Assembly: GCF_009764685.1 (NCBI RefSeq)
Contig: NZ_VHLM01000081.1
Coordinates: 1 to 64,000, forward strand
From: Flavobacterium sp. I-STPP5a
GTDB taxonomy: Bacteria > Bacteroidota > Bacteroidia > Flavobacteriales > Flavobacteriaceae
Direction: 5' to 3'
DNA: 64,000 nucleotides
Shown here piece after piece: positions 47,542 through 55,642 of this stretch. Positions within the stretch are counted from its first letter, which is position 1. Each line of letters begins with the position of its first letter. The position numbers and the translations under genes are program-made. The notes below the pieces were generated by a model. That model was not told where the DNA came from. It saw only the letters and a list, made by a program, of their open reading frames with translations, and did not search any database.

Positions 47542-48228
47542 ATGTCACAATCCGTAGTATCCTTAAAAAATGTAACTATTTATCAAGAAAATAAATCAAT
47601 TTTATCTGATGTAAACTTGGAGGTAAAGCATGGCGAATTTCTTTACATCATAGGTAAAACAGGTTCTGGTAAAAGTAGTTTGATGAAAACACTTTACGCA
47701 GATATGCCTTTGACTGAAGGAAAAGGAACAATTGTTGACTTTGATTTGGTTACCTTAAAAGAAGATGATATTCCGTTTTTGAGACGAAAAATAGGAATTG
47801 TTTTCCAAGATTTTAAATTACTACCCGATCGTACTGTAAATGACAACATGTTATTTGTGCTTAAAGCTACAGGCTGGACAGATAACGGTGAAATGGAATC
47901 TAAAATTGAGGAAGTTCTAAATAAAGTAGGTATGGGTGAATTTGGCAGAAAAATGCCACATCAATTATCTGGTGGAGAACAACAGCGTGTGGCTATTGCT
48001 CGTGCATTACTAAACGATCCAGAGCTAATCCTTGCTGATGAACCTACGGGAAATCTTGATCCTCAAACCAGTGCCGAAGTTCTTGAAGTACTAAAAAAGA
48101 TTAATAGTATAGGAAAAACAGTCATTATGGCTACTCATGATTATGCTTTATTGATGAAATTCCCATCAAAAACATTAAAATGTGAGGATGCTAAAATATT
48201 CGAAGTGATACAGCAACGCAATTCGTAA
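47542..48228 (+). CDS. ftsE: Cell-division ABC ATPase FtsE
   Basis: A 228-residue ABC ATP-binding protein. Walker A is [10 protein letters not shown] (about 38), the Q-loop lies in [15 protein letters not shown], the signature is [16 protein letters not shown] (about 137), Walker B is [15 protein letters not shown] (about 157) and the H-loop is [17 protein letters not shown] is typical of FtsE and MacB/LolD relatives. FtsE works with membrane partner FtsX to regulate peptidoglycan hydrolases at the septum; ftsX is not adjacent, as usual in Bacteroidota. The stop overlaps the ATG of the next glycosyltransferase gene by one base (TAATG), so the pair is probably co-translated. Confidence 0.93.
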   Translation: MSQSVVSLKNVTIYQENKSILSDVNLEVKHGEFLYIIGKTGSGKSSLMKTLYADMPLTEGKGTIVDFDLVTLKEDDIPFLRRKIGIVFQDFKLLPDRTVNDNMLFVLKATGWTDNGEMESKIEEVLNKVGMGEFGRKMPHQLSGGEQQRVAIARALLNDPELILADEPTGNLDPQTSAEVLEVLKKINSIGKTVIMATHDYALLMKFPSKTLKCEDAKIFEVIQQRNS

Positions 48229-49127
48229 TGCTTTCTATTCTTGTTCCTATTTATAATTTCAATGCATTTCCTACCGTTCAAGAACTGCATAGACAATGTG
48301 TAAAACAAGAAATACCATTCGAAATTATTTGCCAAGATGATGCTTCACAATCAGATTTGAATCGTTTTAATGAAAAAATAAACGACTTATCTAATTGTAG
48401 TTTTGTTTCCTTAAAAAATAATATTAGCCACCGAGAAAATAGAAATAATCTAGCAGCACAATCAAAATATGATTGGCTGCTTTTTTTAGATGGCGATTCT
48501 GTTATCATAAACAAAAACTATATTCATCACTACATCAAACAAATAAACACTTTCGATATTATTTATGGTGGCCGTGTACATCCTGAAAAATGCCCTTCAA
48601 ATAATCAAAAACTGCGCTGGAAATACGGTCGCTATATGGAAGACCAAAGTACCCCTGAACGAGAAAGAAAAGGGTATTCTGCACTGCTTTTTAACAATAC
48701 ACTCATCAAAAAAAAGTGTTTTGATACGGTAAAATTCGACACGAACACTACAAAATACGGTCATGACGATACCCAACTTTCCTATCGCTTGAGTCTCAAA
48801 CTTTTTTCTTTAAAGCATCTTGAAAATCCTGTAGAACATGGTGATATTGACACAAACTATGATTATTTAAATAAAACCAAGCAATCTCTGGAAAATTTGC
48901 AGCAATTGTATCAAACAAAAACAATTGATTTTAAGTTTGTCAAATTGCTTTCTCTATATGATTTTTTAGTTCGTAGTAAACTTCAATACGGTATAGCGCT
49001 AGCTTTCAAAATATTTTCGAAAGCATTAGAACAAAATTTAAAAAGTAACAATCCAAAATTATTCTTTTTTAATTGTTTTAGATTAGGGTATTTATGTTCT
49101 ATTTCAAAGCAAAAGCTTTTAAGTTAA
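48228..49127 (+). CDS. Family 2 glycosyltransferase
   Basis: A 299-residue GT-A glycosyltransferase. It opens [20 protein letters not shown] with the nucleotide-binding strand, has ICQDDASQSD (about 37) and the metal-binding LLFLDGDSVIIN (DxD-type, about 85). The acceptor part contains KYGHDDTQLSYRL (about 180, catalytic-base ED/DD motif). The donor and acceptor sugars cannot be told; neighbours suggest cell-surface polysaccharide work. Translationally coupled to ftsE. Its 3' end overlaps the 3' end of a convergent GT4 gene by nine bases. Confidence 0.88.
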   Translation: MLSILVPIYNFNAFPTVQELHRQCVKQEIPFEIICQDDASQSDLNRFNEKINDLSNCSFVSLKNNISHRENRNNLAAQSKYDWLLFLDGDSVIINKNYIHHYIKQINTFDIIYGGRVHPEKCPSNNQKLRWKYGRYMEDQSTPERERKGYSALLFNNTLIKKKCFDTVKFDTNTTKYGHDDTQLSYRLSLKLFSLKHLENPVEHGDIDTNYDYLNKTKQSLENLQQLYQTKTIDFKFVKLLSLYDFLVRSKLQYGIALAFKIFSKALEQNLKSNNPKLFFFNCFRLGYLCSISKQKLLS

Positions 49128-50207
49128 GGACTTTATTAATTTTTTCCATTCAGGCATAACGTGTTCTATCTGGTAAGCATTACTTGTAGCTTGCGCTTTT
49201 TTGCCCATTTCTAAACGAAGCGTTTCATTGCTCATCAACAACTGCAATTGTTTTATAAATTCATCTTGATTACCATCTTCAACGAACAATCCATCAACAC
49301 CATGATTGATAATTGCTCTTGGACCACAAGGACAATCATAAGCAACACAAGGAACTCCAGAAGCCATTGCCTCCAGTAAAACCATAGGAAAGCACTCGTA
49401 CCGAGACGTCAAAACATAAATAGTTGCTTGTAAATAAACCTCTTGAATCGTTTTGGTTGGGTCTAAAAAAACTACTGAATCTTGTATTCCTAACTCTCGT
49501 GTTAACACTTCAAGATCTTGGTAGTTGCCACAGTATAATTCTAATTTCCAAGATGGATATAATGCTACGACTTCTTTCCAAATAGGCAACAACCTGTCAA
49601 GCCCTTTCTCATAAGTATTTCTAGCTACAGCAATCACCTTTCTAGATGAAAGCGGCGCAACAGAATTTACAGAAAACCATAATGGATTAGGAATTATTGC
49701 TTTCTTCCTAACATTCCATTCTAGAGCACTTTCATGAGATAAAAATACAACTTTAGTATACTTTTGAGCAGCATACTTTTTGAAATGATATTGCAAATTC
49801 TGTTTCAAAGAATTGAATACAGCATGCGAAGAGGGATGTTCTTGTACATGAATGGAACTGTGAATCTCTAACAAAAGTGGAATTTTGCGGCGAATAAAAA
49901 AAGGCAACAAAAAAGCTTTTAATCCATTATCGCAAACCAAAATACAATTTGGTTTAATAAGGGAAATATATTGATTTAAAGCCTTATAATATTGAAAAGC
50001 AAACAAAGGAGCAGCACCTTTTAATTGCATGTCATGAAACACAACATCCTCATGAAAAGAGTAAAACAAGGGAGTATTCCCCTTATTCTGAGTTAAAATA
50101 TGGACTTCATAACCGCATTTTGTGATAAAATAATTCGTTTTCAAGGATAAGATTCTTGCAACTCCTCCTTCATTATTAATATTCGGAACTATATAAAGTA
50201 GTTTCAT
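49119..50207 (-). CDS. Family 4 glycosyltransferase
   Basis: A 362-residue GT-B retaining glycosyltransferase. The N-terminal domain begins MKLLYIVPNINNEGGVARIL, the acceptor half, and the donor half contains AVARNTYEKGLDRLLPIWKE (about 206), the family-wide basic motif KGLD, and TSRYECFPMVLLEAMASGVP (about 272), where the E-x7-E pair binds the nucleotide sugar. Last in a three-gene minus-strand operon; its ATG overlaps the previous stop by four bases (ATGA). It overlaps the convergent GT2 gene at the 3' end. Confidence 0.92.
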   Translation of the reverse strand: MKLLYIVPNINNEGGVARILSLKTNYFITKCGYEVHILTQNKGNTPLFYSFHEDVVFHDMQLKGAAPLFAFQYYKALNQYISLIKPNCILVCDNGLKAFLLPFFIRRKIPLLLEIHSSIHVQEHPSSHAVFNSLKQNLQYHFKKYAAQKYTKVVFLSHESALEWNVRKKAIIPNPLWFSVNSVAPLSSRKVIAVARNTYEKGLDRLLPIWKEVVALYPSWKLELYCGNYQDLEVLTRELGIQDSVVFLDPTKTIQEVYLQATIYVLTSRYECFPMVLLEAMASGVPCVAYDCPCGPRAIINHGVDGLFVEDGNQDEFIKQLQLLMSNETLRLEMGKKAQATSNAYQIEHVMPEWKKLIKSLT

Positions 50208-50596
50208 TTTTTTGAGTTGATGAAAGTATCAAAATCCCTAATATAATCCTCCTCATCAAAAGTGGATGATGCCAAGACAAGACAAACGGCACCTGATGAA
50301 AAATTTTCAAGTTCGCGCCACGTATCATTTTTAATCAATAATCCCTTATCAGGTTTATTTAAGGTAATGGTTTTTTCTGTAATTCCATCTTTTAAAACTA
50401 CATCAAAACTCCCTGAAATGGCAATTAAAACTTGTTGCAGCTGTTTATGAGAATGTCCGCCTCTTTTTGAGGAACTAGGAATATCAAATAAATAATACAC
50501 ACGTTTAATGTCAAACGGAATCACCTCATTTTCTATGACTGCAATGTTCCCAAGCACATTTTCAATCTTGGGTATGTCTATAATTTCTATTTGCAT
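50204..50596 (-). CDS. WxcM/FdtA-like sugar ketoisomerase cupin
   Basis: A 130-residue cupin of the FdtA/QdtA/WxcM type, dTDP-4-dehydro-6-deoxyglucose isomerase in studied members. The catalytic His pair is in KRGGHSHKQLQQVLIAISG (about 44-62); FDVVLKDG and NDTWRELENFSSGAVCLVLA (about 91) are the other family segments. The rest of the pathway (rmlA, rmlB, an aminotransferase) is not in the window, so it may use substrate made elsewhere. Middle gene of a three-gene operon: one base after the first GT4, four-base overlap with the second. Confidence 0.88.
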   Translation of the reverse strand: MQIEIIDIPKIENVLGNIAVIENEVIPFDIKRVYYLFDIPSSSKRGGHSHKQLQQVLIAISGSFDVVLKDGITEKTITLNKPDKGLLIKNDTWRELENFSSGAVCLVLASSTFDEEDYIRDFDTFINSKK

Positions 50597-50597
50597 C

Positions 50598-51683
50598 TTA
50601 ACTCTTCCTATTTAAATAATCAAGCCATTCATTTCCAATTTTTTCTACTGAAAACCGAAGTGTACTTGGTACACTATTCGCTTTGCAAAATGCTCTCAAT
50701 TCAGCATCCGTATAAAGTAAATCTATAGCCTTGACCAGTTGCTCCTTATTTTGATTTTCAACTAGCAAACCATTGAATCGGTCTGTAATAATTTCACTTG
50801 GCCCAGCAAAACAATCATAGGAAATGGCAGGAGTTCCTACTAACAAACTTTCTATAATCACATTTGAAAGCCCCTCATATTCACTGGTAACTACTGTATA
50901 AAGAGCGTTTTTTTGGTAACAAAAAGGATTTTTTTGATAACCCAAAAACTCTACCAAATCACCTAATTTTTTTTCAGCAACAAGCCGTTTTAAATCCTCA
51001 AGATAGACTCCAGAACCAATAATTTTTAATTTTATTCCATTTTGTGGCAATACCGTTTTAGAATACGCCTCTATCAACACATCAAATTGTTTTACCTTTT
51101 CGTTCATTCGACCCACAGCAATGATATAGGTATCATCTATTGGCATACTAGCAAGAGCTAATTCTTGAATCTTTTCGACTTCAAAAGGATTGTAAATGGT
51201 TTGAGCTTTAATATTATACTGCTGGAGCAACGCCTTTTCCAGTGCTTTACTTACGGTAACAAAATTATGTTTTCCATAAATAAAACGTGCAACCCAGGGT
51301 TTCTTTGAAATGTAATTGTGTAAAATCCCACTATGAATGGTATAAATAACACTCGTTTGATAGACATAATGTGCCATCAAAAATTCATTAATTGTATTCA
51401 CTCGATAGCGAAAATCAAGAACAAAATCAAAATGATGTTCTTTAAAATAACTTCGTAACTCGTGCAATCGTCGTAGCTTTCTAAAGGTTGTCGCGGTATT
51501 TTTTTTACCTAAATTCAGCACAACTCCTTTGTAATCGTAAACTATATCGTCAACAAAAATAATATTGTGAACTTCAATTCCTTTGCTTTCAAAAAAAACA
51601 GACAACACGGCATGCACACGTTCTGCACCACCGCCACCCAGTGAATCGCCCACAAGAGCAATTGTTGTTTTTTTCGGAATCAT
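50598..51683 (-). CDS. Family 4 glycosyltransferase
   Basis: A 361-residue GT-B protein, first of the three-gene minus-strand operon. It begins KTTIALVGDSLGGGGAERVH, with the Gly-rich acceptor loop (GGGGAERV) typical of GT4 enzymes. The donor domain contains AVGRMNEKVKQFDVLIEAYS (about 189) and TSEYEGLSNVIIESLLVGTP (about 265), with the E-x7-E pair. Sequence is clearly distinct from the other GT4 gene of the operon. It is divergent from the GT2 gene at 51731, leaving only 47 bases for both promoters. Confidence 0.92.
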   Translation of the reverse strand: MIPKKTTIALVGDSLGGGGAERVHAVLSVFFESKGIEVHNIIFVDDIVYDYKGVVLNLGKKNTATTFRKLRRLHELRSYFKEHHFDFVLDFRYRVNTINEFLMAHYVYQTSVIYTIHSGILHNYISKKPWVARFIYGKHNFVTVSKALEKALLQQYNIKAQTIYNPFEVEKIQELALASMPIDDTYIIAVGRMNEKVKQFDVLIEAYSKTVLPQNGIKLKIIGSGVYLEDLKRLVAEKKLGDLVEFLGYQKNPFCYQKNALYTVVTSEYEGLSNVIIESLLVGTPAISYDCFAGPSEIITDRFNGLLVENQNKEQLVKAIDLLYTDAELRAFCKANSVPSTLRFSVEKIGNEWLDYLNRKS

Positions 51684-51730
51684 TTTTAATTTACTAATTT
51701 AGCTTCAAATATAAACACTTCTTTGTTCAA

Positions 51731-52642
51731 ATGAATTACAATCCACTAGTTTCCGTTATCTGTCTTTGTTACAATCATGAAAAATTTGTTCAAGAAGGAC
51801 TGGAATCAATTGTAAATCAAACGCATAAAAACATTGAAATTATTATTGTAGATGACTGTAGCACAGATAATTCTGCGGAAGAGATTGAAAAATGGCTCGT
51901 TAACTATCCCAATGTTATTTTTATTGCCAATCGTGTAAACCAAGGGAATACAAAATCTTTTAATACCGCCTTCAAGCGCTCAACTGGCTCCTATATTATT
52001 GATTTTGCAACTGATGATTTACTCCATCCCGATTGTGTAGCCACGCAACTAGAACAGTTTAAAAACAGCACTTACCCTAATCTTGGAATTGTATACGGAA
52101 ATGCCGAAATGGTTTTTGAAGACAAGACGCATTTTAGATATTTTTTTGAGGTAGACCAAAATAAAAAACGAATACAAAGTCAACCTACAGGCGACATTTA
52201 TTTAGGATTATTGCGTTTAGACAATAATGTTTGTTCCGTTTCGGCAATGGCAAAAAGAGAAGTTTATGAAAAGCTAAATGGCTATAATGAAAACTTGCAT
52301 TATGAAGATTATGATTTCTGGATACGAGCAGCGCGCAGCTACAACTTTGATTACATAGACCAAATTCTGTTACAAAAAAGAGAATTAAAAAATTCCTTGA
52401 GTACCTACCGTTTTAGAAGATTGAATTCAAAAACGCGAAAATACAACCGGTCTACATATAAAATTGTAATCCATGCATTAAACATGAATACGACTACCGA
52501 AGAAAACAAGGCCATTTTAAACATGATTCATCATGAAATGGAAATAGCATTGCGAACAATCGACCCAATTTTACTTCTCAAATATATCTTATTAGAAACC
52601 AAAGTAGTAGCCTTAATCATACTCAAAAAAAGATATCAATAA
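51731..52642 (+). CDS. Family 2 glycosyltransferase
   Basis: A 303-residue inverting GT-A enzyme. N-terminal VSVICLCYNHEKFVQEGLES, IIIVDDCSTDNSAEEI (about 38), IIDFATDDLLHPDCV (about 88; the ATDD replaces the usual DaDD at the metal site), and NLHYEDYDFWIRAARSY (about 186, ED catalytic motif). Similar to enzymes that add single sugars to O-antigen or capsule units. Divergent from the GT4 operon and possibly part of the same surface-glycan task. Confidence 0.9.
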   Translation: MNYNPLVSVICLCYNHEKFVQEGLESIVNQTHKNIEIIIVDDCSTDNSAEEIEKWLVNYPNVIFIANRVNQGNTKSFNTAFKRSTGSYIIDFATDDLLHPDCVATQLEQFKNSTYPNLGIVYGNAEMVFEDKTHFRYFFEVDQNKKRIQSQPTGDIYLGLLRLDNNVCSVSAMAKREVYEKLNGYNENLHYEDYDFWIRAARSYNFDYIDQILLQKRELKNSLSTYRFRRLNSKTRKYNRSTYKIVIHALNMNTTTEENKAILNMIHHEMEIALRTIDPILLLKYILLETKVVALIILKKRYQ

Positions 52643-52869
52643 TTCTTAGTTGGGTTTTATAAAAAACGAATCGACGTAAAAAAACATCTAAATCAAATAC
52701 TAGTCTTACAAAAAAAACGATGTTCACAACACTTTTTTTGCAATAACTTCACACTCGTTTAGGCAAGAATATAGCCGTAGAACCTTATTTTTGTTATCAT
52801 GAGATATTTTAAATTAGGTATAGTGCCATTTGGAATTCTTTATTTTTTACATCATCTAAATCGAATACA

Positions 52870-53430
52870 ATGGAAACCGATACATTTATTTTCTGTCTTG
52901 AGGCTGTAGCCGATGTAGAGGAAAATCTAGATACCGAAGTTGTCAAACATCTAGAAAAACTAGCGTCAGATCAAGGATTGACTAGTATTTATAAAACATG
53001 TGACACCATAGAAGGACTAGAAGAAAGCTTAAACACCTTACTATATGACGATCATAATTTTACCAATTATGAAATCATCTATCTGGTAATGCCTGGCGAA
53101 GCCAATACGATTTGCATCAACGAATATTTTTACAGTCTTGAAGAAATAGCCGAATTATTTGAAGGGAAAATGAGAGGGAAAATTGTTCATTTTGCGAATT
53201 CAAAAATTCTTGACTTATCACCAGATGAGGCACAATATTTTATTGATGTTACTGGTGCAAAAGCTGTCTCGGGCTATGGTGCATTCCTTCCTAATGTGAG
53301 TAGTACCGCGCTAGACCGTTTGTTTTTTGGAATCTTTGAAGAGCAAGATGATATTTTTGAAATTGTTGAAGAACTACATCAAAAACAGTATGCTTTGTGC
53401 AAATTACTTGATTTTAGAATGTATTATTAA
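52870..53430 (+). CDS. DUF6642-like protein, caspase/CHAT-fold candidate
   Basis: A 186-residue acidic cytosolic protein. I read the order of segments as that of a small CHAT/caspase-like domain: a strand ending IIYLVMPGEANTICIN (about 70-85, where active relatives carry His-Gly), SLEEIAELFEGKMRGKIVHF (about 90-108), ANSKILD (about 109, where relatives carry Cys) and VTGAKAVSGYGAFLP (about 128). Both catalytic positions are thus replaced, by Pro75 and by Asn/Ser110-111, so I infer a pseudoenzyme. Such small stand-alone proteins have been called DUF6642; the name is from memory. No signal peptide, no operon partner. Confidence 0.6.
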   Translation: METDTFIFCLEAVADVEENLDTEVVKHLEKLASDQGLTSIYKTCDTIEGLEESLNTLLYDDHNFTNYEIIYLVMPGEANTICINEYFYSLEEIAELFEGKMRGKIVHFANSKILDLSPDEAQYFIDVTGAKAVSGYGAFLPNVSSTALDRLFFGIFEEQDDIFEIVEELHQKQYALCKLLDFRMYY

Positions 53431-53607
53431 CACGTTTATAGCATTTTAGATATTAAAACCAGTTCATACAAAAAATGACTATAATAGCTTCTTAAACTAT
53501 TTTTATATGTTAAAGTGGCGGCATAAAGACTAATTTTTTCACAATAAGAGATTCAACATTGCATAAAATCTTTATATTTGAAATACAAAATTCAAAAATC
53601 AAAACTT

Positions 53608-53829
53608 ATGAAAAAAATAGTATCCCTAGCTGTAATTGCTTTTTTTACACTTCAAATGAATGCTCAAGAAGTTAAAGCAGTAGCCAAAGAAAAAGCAAAA
53701 AAAGAGGCTTGTTGTTCTAAAAAAGGTGGAAAAGCAGCCATGTCAGCAGCTGAAATTGAAAAATGTATGGCAGCATGCAAAGCCAAAGGAAAAAAATGCG
53801 ATGCATCAAGTGCCGGTAAAAAATGCTAA
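53608..53829 (+). CDS. Small secreted Lys/Cys-rich peptide
   Basis: A 73-residue exported peptide, signal MKKIVSLAVIAFFTLQMNAQ. The mature 53 residues contain six Cys (CC at 35-36, then C, C, C and a C-terminal C) and about one Lys in four, in KKEACCSKKGGKAAMSAAE and MAACKAKGKKCDASS. This may be a metal-binding or disulfide-bonded peptide; I do not recognise a family. Start taken at the ATG at 53608 since the preceding TTG would break the signal. Closed by its own terminator at 53849. Confidence 0.75.
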   Translation: MKKIVSLAVIAFFTLQMNAQEVKAVAKEKAKKEACCSKKGGKAAMSAAEIEKCMAACKAKGKKCDASSAGKKC

Positions 53830-53848
53830 AAACCGATATGTATGATAC

Positions 53849-53879
53849 AAAAAACGCCTCTTTCTAGAGGCGTTTTACT
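53849..53879. terminator. Terminator of the Cys-rich peptide gene
   Basis: AAAACGCCTC pairs perfectly with GAGGCGTTTT around six bases. A T-rich tail is on the plus side and an A run upstream, so it may also serve the convergent DUF4442 gene. Confidence 0.88.
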
Positions 53880-53896
53880 TTTATATAAGTAGGTAA

Positions 53897-54349
53897 TTAT
53901 TTTACTCTCACACTCCACTCAAAGTCCATTTCTGAAACTTGCACTCCTTTTTCATCTGTGCCAATGGATTTCATCCAAAAGGTTTGCCCCTCTCCTGTAG
54001 CAATAGTTTCCTGAATTGCTTTCTCAATTAAATGTCCGTCATTGCACGTAAAAGTAATGCGACCCGTTGCTTTTTTGGTAAAGTTTCCTTTGTTGTTTGC
54101 AACTAACATTGATATTTTACGACCACTTTTTTGAATTTGAAACATCACAAGTGCACCCGTGGTCAATTCTGCCGCCATAGCTTGAACGGCAAAATACATG
54201 GAGTTAAACGGATTTTGATTGATCCAACGGTGTTTTACAGATACAACACATTTTTTTTCGTCAATGTTTTTTACGCGAACTCCGCAAATAAAAGCCGATG
54301 GTAATTTGAAAAGTAAAAATTTATTAAGTTTTGATGCAGTAAGTAACAT
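53897..54349 (-). CDS. DUF4442 hotdog-fold protein
   Basis: A 150-residue cytosolic protein of the DUF4442 group, a hotdog-fold relative of acyl-CoA thioesterases. Visible features are HRWINQNPFNSMYFAVQAMA (about 40-59), where the N-P-F-N-S-M-Y segment caps the long hotdog helix, then AELTTGALVMFQI and GRITFTCNDG. Tentatively a thioesterase-like or acyl-binding protein; no substrate or pathway context in the neighbourhood. Convergent with the Cys-rich peptide gene. Confidence 0.85.
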   Translation of the reverse strand: MLLTASKLNKFLLFKLPSAFICGVRVKNIDEKKCVVSVKHRWINQNPFNSMYFAVQAMAAELTTGALVMFQIQKSGRKISMLVANNKGNFTKKATGRITFTCNDGHLIEKAIQETIATGEGQTFWMKSIGTDEKGVQVSEMDFEWSVRVK

Positions 54350-54617
54350 AGGCTTTCTAGTTTATGAATTTTAATTACAAATGGTAATACATGGGCTGTC
54401 AGGGTTATTGCCATTTGATATTTGGCTAAAATACAAAAAAATACTATGCACGCCTATTAAATTTATTTGTTAATTTTATGTTAATATTTGGTACTATGCG
54501 AAACAAGATACTGTTTTTTAAACATATATTTGCATAAGAAATTACTAGGTAGCCTAATTAATCTAAAAATCAAATCAGTTTCAATCATCATCAGAAATCT
54601 AAAAAAATCAAAAAAAA

Positions 54618-55073
54618 ATGGAATCATCTACAGAAAAAAACATTGCCACATTTACACACTTGAGTACACTAACTCAATATTTTATTCCTTTTGGGAATTA
54701 CATTTTCCCAATTGTATTGTGGAGCACTAAAAAAGGAGACTCGGAATTTGTGGATCACCACGGGAAACAAGCTATTAATTTTCAGTTGAGTTTATTACTC
54801 TATTCATTAGTTTTGTTAATGATAGCAATTCCTTGTTTTTTAATCACTGTATTTAAAAATATACCTTTGAATAGCTTGCATGAGAATCACAATTTTATCT
54901 TGTCTGATTTTAATTTTAGTGACAATGCTGGATTTTTAACGGTAGGAATTGTGAGTCTTTTACTTTTTTTAATACTAAAAGTTGTTGAGTTCTTTTATAT
55001 TATTTACGCTTCGATGCAAACATCTAATGGCATAGCATATAAATACCCGCTTACCATTCCGTTTTTAAAATAG
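54618..55073 (+). CDS. DUF4870 membrane protein
   Basis: A 151-residue inner-membrane protein with three to four helices. The family signature is visible: THLSTLTQYFIPFGNYIFPI (about 11-30), FVDHHGKQAINFQLSLLLY (about 50, the conserved H-x-x-A-I-N-F-Q), then a loop and two helices ending YIIYASMQTSNGIAYKYPL (about 124-142). The DUF4870 family lies next to PspC and PadR genes in many Bacteroidota, as it does here 235 bases upstream of padR, although the dispersed repeat separates them. Function not known. Confidence 0.9.
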   Translation: MESSTEKNIATFTHLSTLTQYFIPFGNYIFPIVLWSTKKGDSEFVDHHGKQAINFQLSLLLYSLVLLMIAIPCFLITVFKNIPLNSLHENHNFILSDFNFSDNAGFLTVGIVSLLLFLILKVVEFFYIIYASMQTSNGIAYKYPLTIPFLK

Positions 55074-55095
55074 ACAGGAGAGCAATAGAAGTTCT

Positions 55096-55200
55096 GTATA
55101 GCCCTGATTGCAACGGCATCCTTTTATGGTCTCGTTTTTTAGAGACCAGAAAAGATAGAGTGAAAAGCAGGAATAAAAGTTCTTAAAAAAACGGGAGTTG
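55096..55200 (+). repeat. Dispersed hairpin repeat, copy 3
   Basis: Left arm AGCCCTGATTGCAACGGCAT then CCTTTTATGGTCTC; inner stem GGTCTCGTTTTTTAGAGACC; right arm GATAGAGTGAAAAGCAGGA. The tail ACTGCTCCTAAAAAA (about 55200-55216) also matches copy 1. Located after the DUF4870 gene. Confidence 0.7.
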
Positions 55201-55307
55201 ACTGCTCCTAAAAAATCATCATAATAATCAATCACGCTGGGGTAAAATCCGGAAAATCAATCAAAGAATGAACAGTTTTAATCACACAAAATCAAAAAAA
55301 TGAAATT

Positions 55308-55637
55308 ATGAACATTGAAAACACAAAAGCACAAATGCGCAAAGGTGTTCTTGAGTTTTGCATCCTATCGGTACTAAAAGAGAAAGACGCATACACATCA
55401 GAAATATTAGACACTTTAAAAAACGCAAAATTACTAGTTGTTGAGGGCACTATTTATCCTTTATTGACTCGACTTAAAAATGACGGTTTGCTCAATTATC
55501 GTTGGGAAGAGTCTACATCAGGACCACCAAGAAAGTATTATGGCTTGACCGAAATAGGACAAACTTTTTTAAAAGAACTTAGTGGCACCTGGACTGAATT
55601 ATCAGATGCTGTAAACCTTATAACCAACCAAAAATAA
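55308..55637 (+). CDS. PadR-family transcriptional regulator
   Basis: A 109-residue regulator consisting of the PadR winged helix only (compact subfamily 2 form). Helix-turn-helix and wing: LEFCILSVLKEKDAYTSEIL (about 15-34), VVEGTIYPLLTRLKNDGLLN (about 45-64), WEESTSGPPRKYYGLTEIGQ (about 67-86). The small C-terminal helix mediates dimerisation. It leads a run of genes 5 bases or less apart with PspC and the first DUF2807, so I infer that it autoregulates this cassette. No operator could be found by eye. Confidence 0.95.
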   Translation: MNIENTKAQMRKGVLEFCILSVLKEKDAYTSEILDTLKNAKLLVVEGTIYPLLTRLKNDGLLNYRWEESTSGPPRKYYGLTEIGQTFLKELSGTWTELSDAVNLITNQK

Positions 55638-55642
55638 TAATC

